Origin: Engraulis encrasicolus
Lineage: Eukaryota; Chordata; Actinopteri; Clupeiformes; Engraulidae
Length of the DNA stretch: 64,000 nucleotides
Direction: 5' to 3'
Assembly (NCBI RefSeq): GCF_034702125.1
Contig: NC_085861.1
Location: forward strand, 5,514,128-5,578,127
Made by a program: the position numbers and the translations under genes. The notes beneath the pieces were generated by a model. The model was not told the DNA's origin. It saw nothing but the letters and a program-made list of their open reading frames with translations, and ran no database searches. This document shows, piece after piece, positions 1 through 22,654 of this stretch. How positions within the stretch are numbered: position 1 is the first letter of the stretch; each line of letters begins with the position of its first letter.

Positions 1-886
1 TTCTGCTGTACATATCTTCCCTTGGCCTTTAGTTTTTCCTCAAGTCTACACACTACTGCCAGAGATTCTTTAAGTATAAAGTGCCTTTCCCTCTGCCTTG
101 CGTCCGCATACATATGCATGAAAGCAGCAGGCCAACCTGTCATGCTGTACCTGTGACAGGGCCGTTACGCTCAATAAACCGCAGAGATTTAATAAAACTT
201 CCACAGTTTGACAGATTGCCAAACCGTCCTGTGCAGCCAGCGAGCTAAATGTTGACAGACAGTCCAGAGACTACTTCCACATTCGGCCATATTTGGATGC
301 AGTTCACGGACTACCATTCTTCAACCTGCCCTTAAGAAGGCCACGCTGTCTGAAAACATGTAGACATGCTCTTTGAGTCAAAGCCCAATATAAAAAAAGG
401 CTTTTTAATAAGTATCCTGTTGAAAAGCGCCTCTAACCATTGGGCCATAACTATTCTTGCAAGTCAGAGGCATGCTCAGTCCCTTTAAAGAAAATGTGAA
501 AAAAACATGTTCTGGTGGGTGCTCTTTCGTTCAAGGTGTTTGTCCAAAGTTAGTTGAAAAGAAAAAAACTTTTCTGCACCAAGGCACTCCAAAAGGTGTA
601 GTTAAAATGTCTTTATTTTAATGACATGTCCAGTGAGGACTTTGGCTTTTGGCCTTTTGAATAAGTATCCTGTTGATAAGCAGCTCTAGCCATTGGGCCA
701 TGGCTGCCCCATCTTGTTTTTGATGCAGCACGCTGCACTCAAATTAAATTATCACAAACGATGTGTTATTTCTGACTGTGCTGAGTGAACTTGTTAACAG
801 TTAACACAATTCATCATCCAGGTAGAGGAGTTAATGAATGAGATCACACATGTAGGGCCTAAGGGAAGGCGGGAGGGGAGGTCGGT
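1..886. other. Gene-free stretch with short dispersed repeats
   Basis: No convincing exon is visible. Two diverged direct copies of a ~45-bp segment lie at about 411-455 and 662-706. Read on the minus strand, each contains a tRNA A-box-like run (TGGCCCAATGGTTAGAGG-like), so they are probably SINE remnants. Confidence 0.4.
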
Positions 887-1146
887 GTGTGGGAATGGGC
901 TCGTTACTGCTGTACAGGTATGTGTAATCAAGCTGTTCCCGCACATTTTGTCCCCCTCGGGGCGGTGAACTTGCCACCTCCTAGTCAACGCATCAGTTCG
1001 GAATCGGAGGCCCAGTACGATACCGCTGAGCTAAAGGACAAGTTCGACAGCCCAACGCTATTGCACTGTATTGAGGCTTCGGGAAGGAGGTTTACTAACG
1101 CTCCACGCCACACTCCGCTAGTTGGCCTCCGTTACACTCACGTTCA
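887..1146 (-). repeat. tRNA-derived SINE-like repeat copy
   Basis: This is the reverse complement of the repeat found in tandem at 14745-15180. The shared parts are the end reading like GGAGGCTAACTAGC, a Leu-tRNA-like middle, and a block ending in a pol III B-box-like sequence. Homology is seen within the window; the SINE assignment is inferred from the tRNA-like boxes. Confidence 0.5.
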
Positions 1147-1190
1147 ATCTTAGCGCTGAATTAACATTGCGAGGCCACATAAATGGTAAA

Positions 1191-1455
1191 ATGGTAAACG
1201 GACTGCTTTTATATAGCGCCTTTCCACTCCTTCGAGCACTCAAAGCGCTTTACATTGTGGGCCTCACATTAACCCGTTCACACTCACATTCACACACCAG
1301 TTGCAGTGGCTGCCATGCAGGGTACGGCACCCTGCCACCAGGAGCAATTTGGGGTTAAATATCTTGCACAAGGACAAATCAATGTGGTCAGGCATAGCGG
1401 GGCTCGAACCTGCAACTTTCGAGTCGCTGAACAGCTCCCCTACTACCTAAGCCAC
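1191..1455 (-). repeat. LINE/SINE 3' tail repeat with tRNA-like end
   Basis: The left part has the 'tttatatagcgcctttc' type sequence typical of fish L2-related 3' tails. The right part contains GGGGCTCGAACC, the complement of a tRNA T-loop/B box. This fits an old SINE carrying a LINE-type tail, on the minus strand. Confidence 0.5.
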
Positions 1456-1859
1456 CATCACATATGCTCTGAACAGTGTTAAATTCAACACTCAAAGAGA
1501 TGAACACTAAGTCGATTGGGACCTATATTCTCAGAATATCTCTGAATTAACATTCCATTTTTACAGTTCAGTAACACTAGGTTTCCTGTCAGCGATACAC
1601 TCACACTTTGCAAGATAAAAACAACAGCTACTACCATTTCCCACTAGTCTCAGACTGCCTTCACACACAGTTCACACAGTCAATCATGCGCACACGAGCA
1701 GAGTGGTAGCTTTGACTCTGCATTAATTTGCAGCCTCTGGGCTATACATATCCCACACACTCAAGAGGCTCAGGTGATGCTCACTTCTATTGCAAAAGGA
1801 AAGAATAGCAAGCTCTCTACAGTCTTTTCTCCAGGTTGAAGGGGTGCATCTGGTTATTC

Positions 1860-2015
1860 CTTTTAGGGCTTGACAGACTTATGAACTGTATCCAAAACAC
1901 TCTCCTTTGAGTCAAGGTAGTTGAAGTATTAAAAACCCTTTATTTTACATCGGGGTAAACATGTTAAAAACACCAACCGGTTTCAGCCGTCCGGCCTTCA
2001 TCAGGGCGTCGATGC
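1860..2015. repeat. Dispersed repeat with 'ccggccttcatcagg' motif
   Basis: Related to the palindromic element at 19967-20165: both share the CACTCTCCTTTGAG and 'aaaacccttta' blocks and a TTTCAGCC...GGCCTTC.TCAGGG core. The copy is partial and runs into the CT satellite. Confidence 0.45.
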
Positions 2016-2019
2016 TAAC

Positions 2020-2608
2020 TTCTCTCCTCTCTCCTCTCCTCTTTCCTATCACTAACTGGCATGGCAGGTGATGCTCTCTCTTCTCCTCTCTTCTCCTCTC
2101 CTCTCCTCTCCTCTTGCCTCTCTCCTCTCCTCTCGCATCTCTCCTCTCGCATCTCTCCTCTCCTCTCTCCTCTCCTCTCCTCTCCTCTCCCCTCTCCTCT
2201 CCTGTCTCCTCTCCTCTCCTCTCCTCTCTTTCCTCCCCTCTCCTCTCTCCTCTCCTCTTCTCTCCTCTCTCATTCTCACTAACTGGCATGGCAAGTCATG
2301 CTCTTCTCGCCTCTCTCCTCTCTCCTCTCCTCTCCTCTCCTCTCATCTCTCTCCTCCCTCTCCTCTCTCCTCTCCTCTCCTCTCTCCTCTGCTCTCGTCT
2401 CCTCTCCTCCCTCTCCTCTCCTCTCTCCTCCCTCTCCTCTCCCCTCTCCTCTCCTCTCTCTTCTCCTCTCTCCTCTCCCCTCTCGTCTCGTCTTCTCTCC
2501 TCTCCTCTCGCCTCCTTCCTTTCTTCATCTTACCTCTCCTCTCCCCTCTCCTCTCTTCTCCTCTCCTCTCCTCTCCTCTCACCTCTCTCCTCTCTCATCT
2601 GGTCTCAC
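2020..2608. repeat. CTCTC-type satellite (pyrimidine-rich, + strand)
   Basis: About 590 bp of (CCTCT)n/(CTCTC)n-like sequence. It is organised in higher-order units that begin with 'ctaactggcatggca' (near 2050, 2278 and again 2939). It creates many overlapping open frames rich in Ser/Leu/Pro (+) or Arg/Glu (-). They are composition artefacts. Confidence 0.9.
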
Positions 2609-2611
2609 TAA

Positions 2612-2937
2612 AGGGCCGTACACACACGTCGCTGCTAGTTACTCGCTCAGCGAATGAACTCAATAGAATGTCAATGTGTATGCCCAGCGAGACTTGCAGG
2701 CGAGTAGGTAAGTACTGTACAAGCGATGCGATGTGGGCGGATCCCGAGTTGAAAATATTTTATCTTCGAGCGAGGCAGGTAAGCGAGTAACCAATTGGAA
2801 GGCAGAGTTCGGTACTTCTCACCTGTTCATTGGCAGTTAAAGCCACAGGAACTTTCCGCGAACGTTCCATGAAAGAGAGGCGAGTAGGCAAACAAGCGAG
2901 AAGCTAGTAAATAGCAGCGATGTGTGTGTATGGCCCT
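2612..2937. mobile_element. PIF/Harbinger-like MITE, 326 bp
   Basis: Terminal inverted repeats begin AGGGCCGTACACACACG and end with the near-complement ...TGTGTGTATGGCCCT. Both are flanked by TAA (2609-2611 and 2938-2940), a TWA-type 3-bp target duplication. It interrupts the CTCTC satellite, which resumes at 2941. It has no coding capacity. Confidence 0.65.
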
Positions 2938-3045
2938 TAACTGGCATGGCAGGTCATGCTCTTCTCGCCTCTCTCCTCTCTCCTCTCTCCTCTCTCGTCC
3001 CTCCTCTCTCCTCTCGCCTCTTTCCTCTCGTCTCACTGGCAAGGC
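2938..3045. repeat. Continuation of CTCTC satellite
   Basis: The 'ctggcatggcaggtcatgct' unit start and CTCTC array resume directly after the MITE, showing the MITE inserted into the array. Confidence 0.8.
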
Positions 3046-3228
3046 CGTCTCGCTGCCGGCTGCCCTGCTATGACTCAAATATTTGGGCAGATGGACTGAA
3101 AAGAACACGATAAAACCCACCAAGATCTGACTGTACTGTGGAGGAGTGTGAAGCTTATTCGTTCTTCCCACCCAAGGAGATAGGAAGCCACAGACCTGAA
3201 CTACACAGTACAAAAAATGTAGTGGTAG

Positions 3229-3990
3229 CCTCTTACTGCAGATGGGTCCTCTGACGAGCCTATTCACTCGTTGCTAAAAACACTCAACTACATCATAACA
3301 ACATTGCTATGAAAATGCAGAGTCTTTAGTTATCTAAAACTTGGTCATTACCATTTGGTGATAATTAGGTTATAACAGTGGTTCTCAAACTTTTCCCATC
3401 ATTCCCCCCTTCGGAGGGTCTGGATGCTTCCGAGCCCCCCCTGAAGCATCAGCAGTACTCGCGCAGACTGATTTTACGATCTCTGCGCTGTGCAGAATTA
3501 AAGGAAAGGTTCATTTCCTATATTAGAATTTAAAACATAATGTTTATAATTATGTATATGATGCTTAAAATGTATTGGCTTATTGGCAAGACAGGAAATC
3601 ATTTCCTTAGGGGAAAACAACCCTAAATCAGATGTCACACGCTTACGCCCCACTTTGAGAAACACTGGGTTATAACATGGTCTCTGCGATAAGGAGTTGA
3701 TACAAAAAAATTGTGTTAACACTTAGATAGTACACAGTGACCAAATACAATCTAGATGTTACATCTGTTCTTTAACTCCTCAGTGCGGAGTCTCTGTTAG
3801 GCCTATATAACCTTATTATTAAATTAATACTGCCCCCAAAATGGTAATGACCAAGTTTTTATCGGTTGACCTAAAACTCTCTGCATTTTCATAGCAATGT
3901 TGTTATGATGTAGTGTTTCAATCTGTTTTCAGCGAAGAGGGTGAATAGGCCCATCGTCGCGCCTATCTGCAGCAAGAGGCTACGTGTTGA
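3229..3990. repeat. Palindromic dispersed element (REP-A) copy 1
   Basis: The ends are inverted: left TAGCCTCTTACTGCAGAT, right ATCTGCAGCAAGAGGCTA. The internal 'catcataacaacattgctatg' block near 3290 is inverted near 3890. Related halves occur at about 4130-4705, 10050-11140, 20540-20720 and 30700-30830. The superfamily is unclear. It is interrupted by a hAT-type MITE at 3376. Confidence 0.6.
3376..3667. mobile_element. hAT-type MITE, 292 bp
   Basis: Termini are CAGTGGTTCTCAAAC and (inverted) TTTGAGAAACACTG. A perfect 8-bp target duplication GGTTATAA lies at 3368-3375 and 3668-3675, diagnostic of the hAT group. It is inserted into REP-A. Confidence 0.75.
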
Positions 3991-4129
3991 ATTAAGACGG
4001 CAAGATTTGCTGTGTGTGTGAACCTGACTCACCACCAGTAATGAATCAGGCCTACAGTATACTACTGTACCTTTCATGAGATGCAGAACAAGGCACAGAA
4101 TCAGGCCTACAGTAAACTACTGTTAATGC

Positions 4130-4710
4130 CAGAGGTCAGAGGAGAATGGCCTGATTGGTTAAAGCTGATGCAAAGGCAACATTAACCCCTTAGTGTAGAG
4201 CCTATGGCATAACCGTACTGTCACCAAAATTGTAATGGCTGTGTCTTAAAGGGACACTATGCAGGAAATGGTCAAAAAGGGTACTGCAACTATGCTGCTC
4301 ATTGAAACTGGGCTGCCAATTGCCAAATTTGATCTTTACATGAAAGTTTTCTAAGTAATAAACAAATATTTTCTAGTATGGTCCAAGTAGAGTCATTTTT
4401 GCAGCTAAAAATGGCTATTTTTGGAAATTCAAAATGGCGGACCATGGAGAAGAGTGCAATTTTCCCAGTCGTAATGAATTCTTAGAATTTGATGGTGGTG
4501 GTAAGTATTCATGAAAAAGGTAACATTAGTGAATGGGCAGCATGAATTCTGGAAATAAACAACTAAAAATCTCACACAGTGTCCCTTTAAACTGTTACTT
4601 GAGGCTCTCTGTACTGTCATAGCAATGTTGTTATGATGTAGTTGAGTATTGTCAGCAAATAGTGAATAGGCCCGCCGGCGACCCCATCTGCAGTAAGAGG
4701 CTATGTCAAG
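4130..4710. repeat. REP-A copy 2 (split by a TTAA-type MITE)
   Basis: REP-A sequence at about 4170-4245 continues at 4591-4705 and ends in the same ATCTGCAGTAAGAGGCTA terminus. The intervening 345 bp is a separate element. Confidence 0.55.
4246..4590. mobile_element. TTAA-flanked MITE (piggyBac/Kolobok-like), 345 bp
   Basis: TTAA occurs at both ends (4246-4249, 4587-4590), with terminal inverted repeats AGGGACACT...AGTGTCCCT. A second copy lies inverted at about 30081-30420. The element is non-coding. The superfamily is inferred from the TTAA target only. Confidence 0.65.
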
Positions 4711-4816
4711 TAACCACTCGTTACAGCCGTACAAAGACAATCTCTGAACGCACAGCACATTAAGGTAAATGGGCTACAGCAGCAGAAGAATACCTCCTCG
4801 GTAGTCACTCCTGTCA

Positions 4817-5123
4817 TAGGCGTAGCCAGGGGTGTGCCTGGGTGGGCCTGGGCCTGGGCCTGCCCACTTGACATCCATGCCCACCCCATTCACACTTGAC
4901 AGTCAACTGTTGCCTCATTGAACTATAATTAATGGTATAGCACTGAGCTGTAATTAATCATTTTGTCAAAAGTCTGGTTCATCTTCTGTGATTTCTATGA
5001 TTTCAATTTCAAGGTATCATTTTTGATCGCGATATTATAATATCTGCCTATTCGTTTTCGGGTTGGGTTCGTCCGTTTTTTTCTGGGCCCACCTGTTTTA
5101 TTATTTCTGCCTACGCCCCTCCT
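4817..5123. mobile_element. Probable MITE with 'ggcgtagccagggg' ends
   Basis: The left end ATAGGCGTAGCCAGGGG is matched by a diverged inverted right end ...CTGCCTACGCCCCTCC. No coding sequence. The target duplication was not resolved. Confidence 0.45.
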
Positions 5124-5340
5124 ACTGTCAGCTAAAGTGGCGTACACACACAGGCCTGCAACAATACTCAGATAGGCCGTGGCACTCCAAAAAAGATCAT
5201 TTGGTACTAAGGGGCCCAAATCGTGGCCAGAAAATATCCCCTATGTAAGTGAGTAGGGCCTACGCCATTATACGACAAAAGTGGCTCCAACCCGGCACTA
5301 AAGAGGTGTACCTAATAAAGTGGCCGGTGAATGTGTGCTA

Positions 5341-5400
5341 GTCAAGTCAAGTTGGCTTTATTGTCACTTTCTTTACATGAACTGGTCATACAAAGAATTT
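5341..5400 (-). repeat. LINE 3'-tail fragment (CAAGT repeat)
   Basis: 'gtcaagtcaagttggcttta' resembles the inverted 3' tail of fish L2/Rex-like LINEs also seen at 30834 and 23095. Confidence 0.4.
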
Positions 5401-5669
5401 GAAATTACGTTTCTTACTTTCCCACGCAGAGACTAGACATAGACTTAGGTGTGGACATAGACAATTAGACATAGACAGTAAGCATACATTACACCTATAG
5501 AGTACCTATACAATACCCTTACAGACATATAAAGTGCAAGACTGGGCAACAGCAGATATATATAGAACGTATATTAAAATACATATGTTATACTCATGTC
5601 CCATGATAGATCCATTATGGTCTGAGATAGTGTCTTTTATCAACAACTTGCTGACCACTGCTCTGGTAC

Positions 5670-6150
5670 GCCATCCTCTACTCTGTCTCTTAGGTGTGGT
5701 ACCACAGGGGAACGGGTTAAATTCCCACCAATCCTCATGGTGTCGAATAGCTCTAATAACTGGTTGTAGGATAATATTACGCCATTGGAAAACACAAGTA
5801 GTTGTATCCATGGTGGAATGGTTTAACGAAATGTCCAAGATTGCCTCTTACGAGAAGCTGTGCTACAGAATGATAAACAAGGAGGATGTCTATGTGAAAA
5901 TGCTTTTGTTTTTTTCCCCTTCTTTCTCTGTCTTTCTTTTTTTTTTTGAGGGACATGGTAACATTCAGTGGTATATAAAAGTGTACAGTTACACTCATTT
6001 CATACACATATACTGTACAGTGTTTAGCTTTGTTAGTCTGTGTCTGTCTGTAGTCCTCCCTGTTCACCTGTGGTTGTTCAGTGTGTGGCTTGTTCCATGT
6101 ATTTGTGAGAAAAAAAAAACAATAAAAAGTAAATTACAAAAAAGAAGGTA
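5670..6150 (+). pseudogene. L1/Tx1-like LINE, degenerate 3' end
   Basis: The frame at about 5706-5910 encodes a piece reading ...ILRHWKT...MVEWFNEMSKIASYEKLCY. It resembles the extreme C-terminus of L1/Tx1-type ORF2 proteins (the conserved 'ILR.W...W...M..IA.YEKL' tail). It is followed by a T/G-rich 3' UTR and an A-rich end with AATAAA near 6119. The rest of ORF2 is missing, so it is an old 5'-truncated copy. The family assignment is from motif memory and is moderately sure. Confidence 0.45.
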
Positions 6151-6349
6151 TATTAAAAACTGTACCTTTCATGAGATGCAGAGCAAGGCACGTGACCAGG
6201 AGGTGTCCAGGTGTCATGGCGGCGGGGGACCGTCTCTCTCCAGCCTGCGGGGCGGGCCAGCTTCATGGATCCACGTCGACGGCACTTACTTCTCCGCACA
6301 CTGCTGGGAAGGAAACAAAGACAGCACTGTGATGTTTATCACCCTCTGA

Positions 6350-6356
6350 CTCTCTT

Positions 6357-6389
<33 letters not shown>

Positions 6390-6390
6390 G

Positions 6391-6476
<86 letters not shown>

Positions 6477-6485
6477 CGTCTCTCT
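6350..6485. repeat. (CT)n microsatellite
   Basis: Imperfect (CT)n/(CTCACT)n tract of about 130 bp; the Leu/Ser and Arg/Glu frames are artefacts. Confidence 0.9.
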
Positions 6486-8370
6486 ACCAACAAGGCAAAG
6501 CAACAGATAAAAACACAAGAGCACTTAAGTTTTAAGACGTTAACTCTGGAAGGAGCACATATGACGACGCCTTGGGGAGCCCCAACAGAGACAGAAGACA
6601 GATAATAGCCTTCAGCCTGCCTGACACTGACATAAAATGGTTGCTGTTCGACCCGACCCGATTCGCCACCACCATGGCACAGCTGACGCCACACCACGTG
6701 CCTTTTTGTCTTGTGCCAGCGAGGGTGATGGTGTGGGGCAGGTGTTTAGGTTGGCAAGCGCACAACAACAAAAGTGTGTCTACTGTATTTGGTCTGCTTT
6801 TGCCTGTACTGTAATATCATCAAATTAGTCTAGATGCAAATGCATCTCAGAAATATAGACCACATAATTGTTGTTATTTCCATGTGTGAACATTATGATG
6901 ACATTACATGTATGTGGCAGCACCCTTTAGCATTTGCCTACAGTAGTATCAGAAAGGAAGAGAGTGTAAAATATCTTTCATACACAGTAAAAATAAAATA
7001 AAAAACAAACCAATCAGTCTTAATTGAGCAGCAGAGAGTAGGCTACTCTGGGAACAAATACACTCTACGTAGACGGTGTTAAATCAACTCCAAGGGTTAC
7101 ATTTTCTTGCTGTGTACTCTATACTTGTTTTCTGTTGACCCCTCTGTGGTTGTCTCTCTTGCGGTTTTCTTCAGGTGCCATCTGCTCCTCTCTGATGAGG
7201 AAGTAAGGTGTGACTGAGGTTACTCGAGGACAGTTATTATCACACCCACAGGAACCCTATAGTCCTCATCACTATCAGCAGCAACACACTTCCACTATGG
7301 CAAACAGGTGTAATGACGAAAGCAATGGGTGGGGGTGTAGTACGTATAGCCTAATTAGAGGGAAAAATGGGTATTCGTTTTCTGGATGTATACACGTTTT
7401 TGTTTAAGGAAATGTCTATTTGGATGAGATAATCACACAGCCAATGCAATTACGCGTTAGCTATTGCTCTGTCGGACCATCAAGTGCATAAACGACGTAC
7501 AGATAATAAACAGCCCGACTGTAGACTGAACAAATACGACACTGCTTCAGCGTCATTGCCTGACAAATCTCCGATTTGTCACTGTAAAATGTCTAATGTA
7601 ACGGCTGTACCCGGCGCTACTGTAACACAGTCCAGCATTAACAATGAAGAGTCAGCGCATCACCAATCAAACATGCCTTACCTCAGAGATGCTCCGGATG
7701 GATGCTGCGTCTGAGCTAAACCAGCATATCATTCATGTCGTGACGCTTATTTTACAATCCGAGTGAAGGATGGATGGGCTACCGTAACACGGCTGGTGAA
7801 ATAGTCAGTGGTAGCCTACAAGCTCAACATGGTATGAATGATGCTGGAAAGGAACGGACGGAGGATGACTGCTGTGCCGTGATTCTGTCAGAACAGAAGG
7901 GAGTGTCTTCAGCCGGGGGCAACAAGGGAGGGATAGATAGACACGTGGCTACTGATGTAGGCTGGATGTACGAGCTGTGTATGTAGCGCCAGAGGCGGAG
8001 ACGTCTGTGTGAACTGTGAACCTATCCAGCCCACCACAGCGCATCCTCAGCACGTCCCTTGGCGCGCTAAAGCATCGCCTTTCTTTAAGATGGCATGTTT
8101 ACAAAACATAAATAGAAATGTATTTATAACATAGCTATAACATATCACATATCATCGTATCACAGCTGACACACCCCTAAAAATTGCCTCCTCGTGCTTG
8201 CTTGCATCTGTTGTGTGTATACCCAATGCATACGCCTTTATGAGCACTTATTCTGTTCAATTATTCGGTTTCTGCCAAAGGCGTTTTTCGTGGTAGCCTA
8301 TGTTTTAGCGTCTCAAAATCAAACCATTCTTCGGCTGTTTTTGACATTAGGCTACAGCTGGAAGCGCATG
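6486..8370. other. No supported gene
   Basis: Apparently low-repeat sequence, somewhat richer in CpG around 7860-8060. A tiny GT/AG-bounded segment (about 7174-7202) could be an exon but encodes nothing recognisable. Short frames at 7210, 7484, 7774 and 8194 show no family resemblance. Confidence 0.4.
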
Positions 8371-8375
8371 TTGAA

Positions 8376-8383
8376 TCACGTGA
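8376..8383. promoter_or_regulatory. E-box TCACGTGA
   Basis: Palindromic CACGTG core with flanking T/A, the form preferred by bHLH-Zip factors (USF/TFE family). It lies 45 bp upstream of the ISRE-like site. Function is inferred from position only. Confidence 0.3.
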
Positions 8384-8427
8384 TACGTATGCTTGCGCTT
8401 CGTCACCCCGTGTAACAAAATATTCAG

Positions 8428-8439
8428 GAAAGCGAAACT
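8428..8439 (+). promoter_or_regulatory. ISRE-like site GAAAGCGAAACT
   Basis: Exact match to the interferon-stimulated response element consensus GAAANNGAAACT. It lies about 70 bp upstream of a consensus splice donor at 8510, i.e. where a short non-coding first exon would start. If that exon belongs to the tdp2-like gene starting at 11196, the gene may be interferon/IRF responsive. A 12-mer match can occur by chance. Confidence 0.4.
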
Positions 8440-8444
8440 TAGTT

Positions 8445-8509
8445 GCGTGTATTTCCGTTGGATACGGAGTGGATGCTGGATCATATCTTATTTGACTCTT
8501 GTGGCACAG
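8445..8509 (+). other. Possible non-coding first exon of the tdp2-like gene
   Basis: Sequence downstream of the ISRE-like site ends ...GGCACAG|GTAGGC, a good donor. An ATG at 8473 would read 12 codons. If spliced to the acceptor before 11195 it would stop at a TGA that overlaps the main ATG, so it would act as a short upstream ORF. The transcription start is unknown and no RNA evidence is available. Confidence 0.3.
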
Positions 8510-9347
8510 GTAGGCCTACGCTTATTTGCCTACATAATTCATTGATTTTTGTGGGGGGTTTTAATTATCGTGTTCAGATGTTTTGCATGTTGTTTTGTTG
8601 ACCGTTGCACAGTAAATTGTTAATTCAACACTTAGGCTAGATACTCAAAGTGACACAAGGTGATGAAACAGGGAATTTTTTTGAGCAACCTGAGCGGGTA
8701 ACGACCTTGTATGATGATGTTTAGACTGCTCATCACATAACATTTAAGAGAACATATCCGTAGGCTAGACAGCTTTTTTCAACCATTCCATCAGAAAATG
8801 AATTACCAATCGTGATGTTGCCAGGCAATATTGGTCAAAAAGTTGCCCCTTAGAGTTCGTCGCAGTCTCTAAGTGTTGAATTGACCCTGTGACATTTACT
8901 CTGTTAGCGTTTTAGTTTGTAATATAGCCTACACATGCAGTGTTCCTGGACATTTGCCTATATGAGCATATGTCAGGCATAGCCTAGGTGTACACAGATA
9001 GGGAGGACGAAGAGGTGCTGCAGAACCTGGACAAAAAAGTATTTTTTGGACATTGTTTTTCTTTGGATATTTTTTGTCACAACGTAGCCTACTGGTTCTT
9101 CATGTTCATCTTCAAATGCTTGATTACCAAAAGCATGTGACAATAATCCCCAGATACAATATAGCCTATATCTAGCCTATAATAAGGCAGGCGGTTACAG
9201 TGTAAGTTCCACAAACATGCCCCTCAAAATGTCTGTGCATGCAACTGATGTTAGGACTTTCATCATACACAGCCATGTTGCTTCTATAGCAGCTTATATT
9301 ATGAAACCCAAAATTTGTTACATTTATTTGTTCCTTCGTTTATTTAG

Positions 9348-9382
<35 letters not shown>

Positions 9383-10050
9383 TAACTTCTGCACAGTATG
9401 ATCACATGCAACAAATAATAATTCTTTTTAAAAATAAAATTCCATCTAGCATCGTTTGAGTTGCGATCAACAGCAGAAACTAACCAGTGTGATAAGAATG
9501 GTTTATCCGTAGTCTAAATTTCAGGTGTGTCAACACCTATGCAATTAGTTAGTCTACTATGCAAACAGGAGAGCAGGTCATATCTCTTTATTGCTTATCT
9601 GTCTGAAACTGGGTGCAGTATAGTAAGGTAAAACGAAACTACACCTTTGCAAATTTTCATTTGTGACCTAATTTAGCTGTCTCAACTTAGCTGTCTTAGT
9701 GTAATAACATGAAACTGGTTCTCAATTTTTTTTAACTAATGCCCCCTTGACCTCATCATAAGCTTCCCAATGCCCCCTTACTATGAAAAACAAATTAGAC
9801 TAATACCCCCCAATAGCAACTAATCACCCCCCTCTCAGCTGCGTCCTTCTCTACGCCCCCCTTGGGCTCCCTAACGCTCCCTTAGGGGCTGTAGAGCCCC
9901 CGTTGAGAATCACTAATGTACAGTAAGAGAAAAGTAGTGAAACTGCAAGCTACAGAAAATGATGAGTAGTATTTATTGGTTTATGCCAATACAGTATAGG
10001 CCACATATGAATAAAACAAATGTGATGAGTGTCAACTTACTGTATATGAG
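8510..10050. other. No coding exon seen; putative first intron
   Basis: AT-rich sequence containing a (TTG)n tract (about 9346-9379) and a hAT-like MITE (9715-9914). No UBA-domain exon, as expected for canonical TDP2, could be found here. Confidence 0.4.
9715..9914. mobile_element. hAT-like MITE remnant
   Basis: Ends CTGGTTCTCAA...TTGAGAATCACT are inverted and resemble the element at 3376-3667. The interior is rich in 'atgccccctt' runs typical of this fish repeat class. Confidence 0.5.
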
Positions 10051-11140
10051 GTCACCGGTGGGCCTATTCACTATTTGCTGAAAATACTCAACTACATCAT
10101 AACAGCATTGCTATGACAGTACTGAGGGCCTTAAAGCGATGGTTCGGAGTAGAATCACCCTAATGCCATTTGAACCGTGACACCCATCCACCTTTACACC
10201 CGAAGTGTTTTCTGCCGCAGGCTTACATCAACAGAGTTGCCGTGTTATTCGATGTTTATTCCGGTTAGCTTGACTCAAGCGCATATGGATACTGGGCACC
10301 GTCTCCAAACTTTCCCCACAAAAATAACATGTCATGACACCAAACTTCTGCAGTAGCACAAATATGGTCTGTACTCACGAAACGAAGCATTTGGAAGTTT
10401 GGAAATAGTCCAGGAGTTTATTATTATCAACACAAGCCGAATAGCTTCTCTGCTGCTAAAGCTGCGCCAACGTTACTTCCGTCATCTAAGACAAGCATGT
10501 AAGAGTCCTCAACGAAGCTCATAATATGCACAATGAAAAGTGAATTCAGCATCAGTATTGATAACGAAAATCATTGTCTAATTGATAGTAGGTAAGATTT
10601 GAAATATCTTTTAAGTATTTCCTTGAAAATATAAGCCTTAATCACAATTCAGTGAAAACTTTTTTAACACTCTCGTCTGGAAGTTTATTGAAGACTTTTA
10701 CGGGCTTGTCTCATATGACGGAAGTAACGTTGGCACAGCTTTAGCAGCAGAGAAGCTATTCAGCTTGTGTTGATAATACTAAACTCCTGGACTATTTCCA
10801 AACTTCCAAATGCTTCGTTTCGTGAGTACAGACCATATTTGTGCTACTGCAGAAGTTTGGTGTAATGACATGTTATTTTTGTAGGGAAAGTTTGGAGACG
10901 GTGCCCAGTATCCATATGCGCTTGAGTCAAGCTAACCGGAATAAACATCGAATAACACGGCAACTCTGTTGATGTAAGTCTGCGGCAGAAAACACTTCGG
11001 GTGTAAAGGTGGATGGGTGTCACGGTTCAAATGGCATTAGGGTGATTCTACTCCGAACCATCGCTTTAAGTAACAGATTAAGACATGGCCATTACAATTT
11101 TGGTGACAGTAAGGTTATAACATAGGCTCTGCGCTAAGGG
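10050..11140. repeat. REP-A half copy, interrupted by a palindromic MITE
   Basis: REP-A matches at 10050-10130 ('cctattcactatttgctg', 'catcataacagcattgctat') and resumes at 11070-11140 ('cattacaattttggtgacag'). The gap is the 939-bp palindrome listed separately. Confidence 0.55.
10131..11069. mobile_element. Palindromic TTAA-flanked element, 939 bp
   Basis: Flanked by TTAA (10131-10134; 11066-11069). Its two halves are near-perfect inverted repeats: AGCGATGGTTCGGAG... matched by ...CTCCGAACCATCGCT, and the pairing extends over several hundred bases around an AT-rich centre near 10600. This is a piggyBac/Kolobok-type non-autonomous foldback. It lies just upstream of the first coding exon of the tdp2-like gene and would form a long hairpin if transcribed. 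Confidence 0.75.
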
Positions 11141-11195
11141 GTTAAAAAATATTAATTATTACTTTTTTTTGTGCCCAAATTTGACTTCATATAGC

Positions 11196-22589
<11,394 letters not shown>

Positions 22590-22654
22590 AGCTAATGTTT
22601 TTTTAAACTCTAATCATTTAATGTTCTATTTTAATGTTTTAATTCTCTGTAACT

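Noticed and set aside
1945..2790. Several open frames of 80-240 codons (Ser/Leu/Pro or Arg/Glu rich)
   Set aside because: They are translations of the CTCTC satellite in all frames, with no start context, splice signals or family resemblance.
6180..6349. GC-rich piece encoding ...ASWIHVDGTYFSAHCWEGNK
   Set aside because: It looks exon-like in composition, but no splice pair or family could be recognised, so no gene is called.
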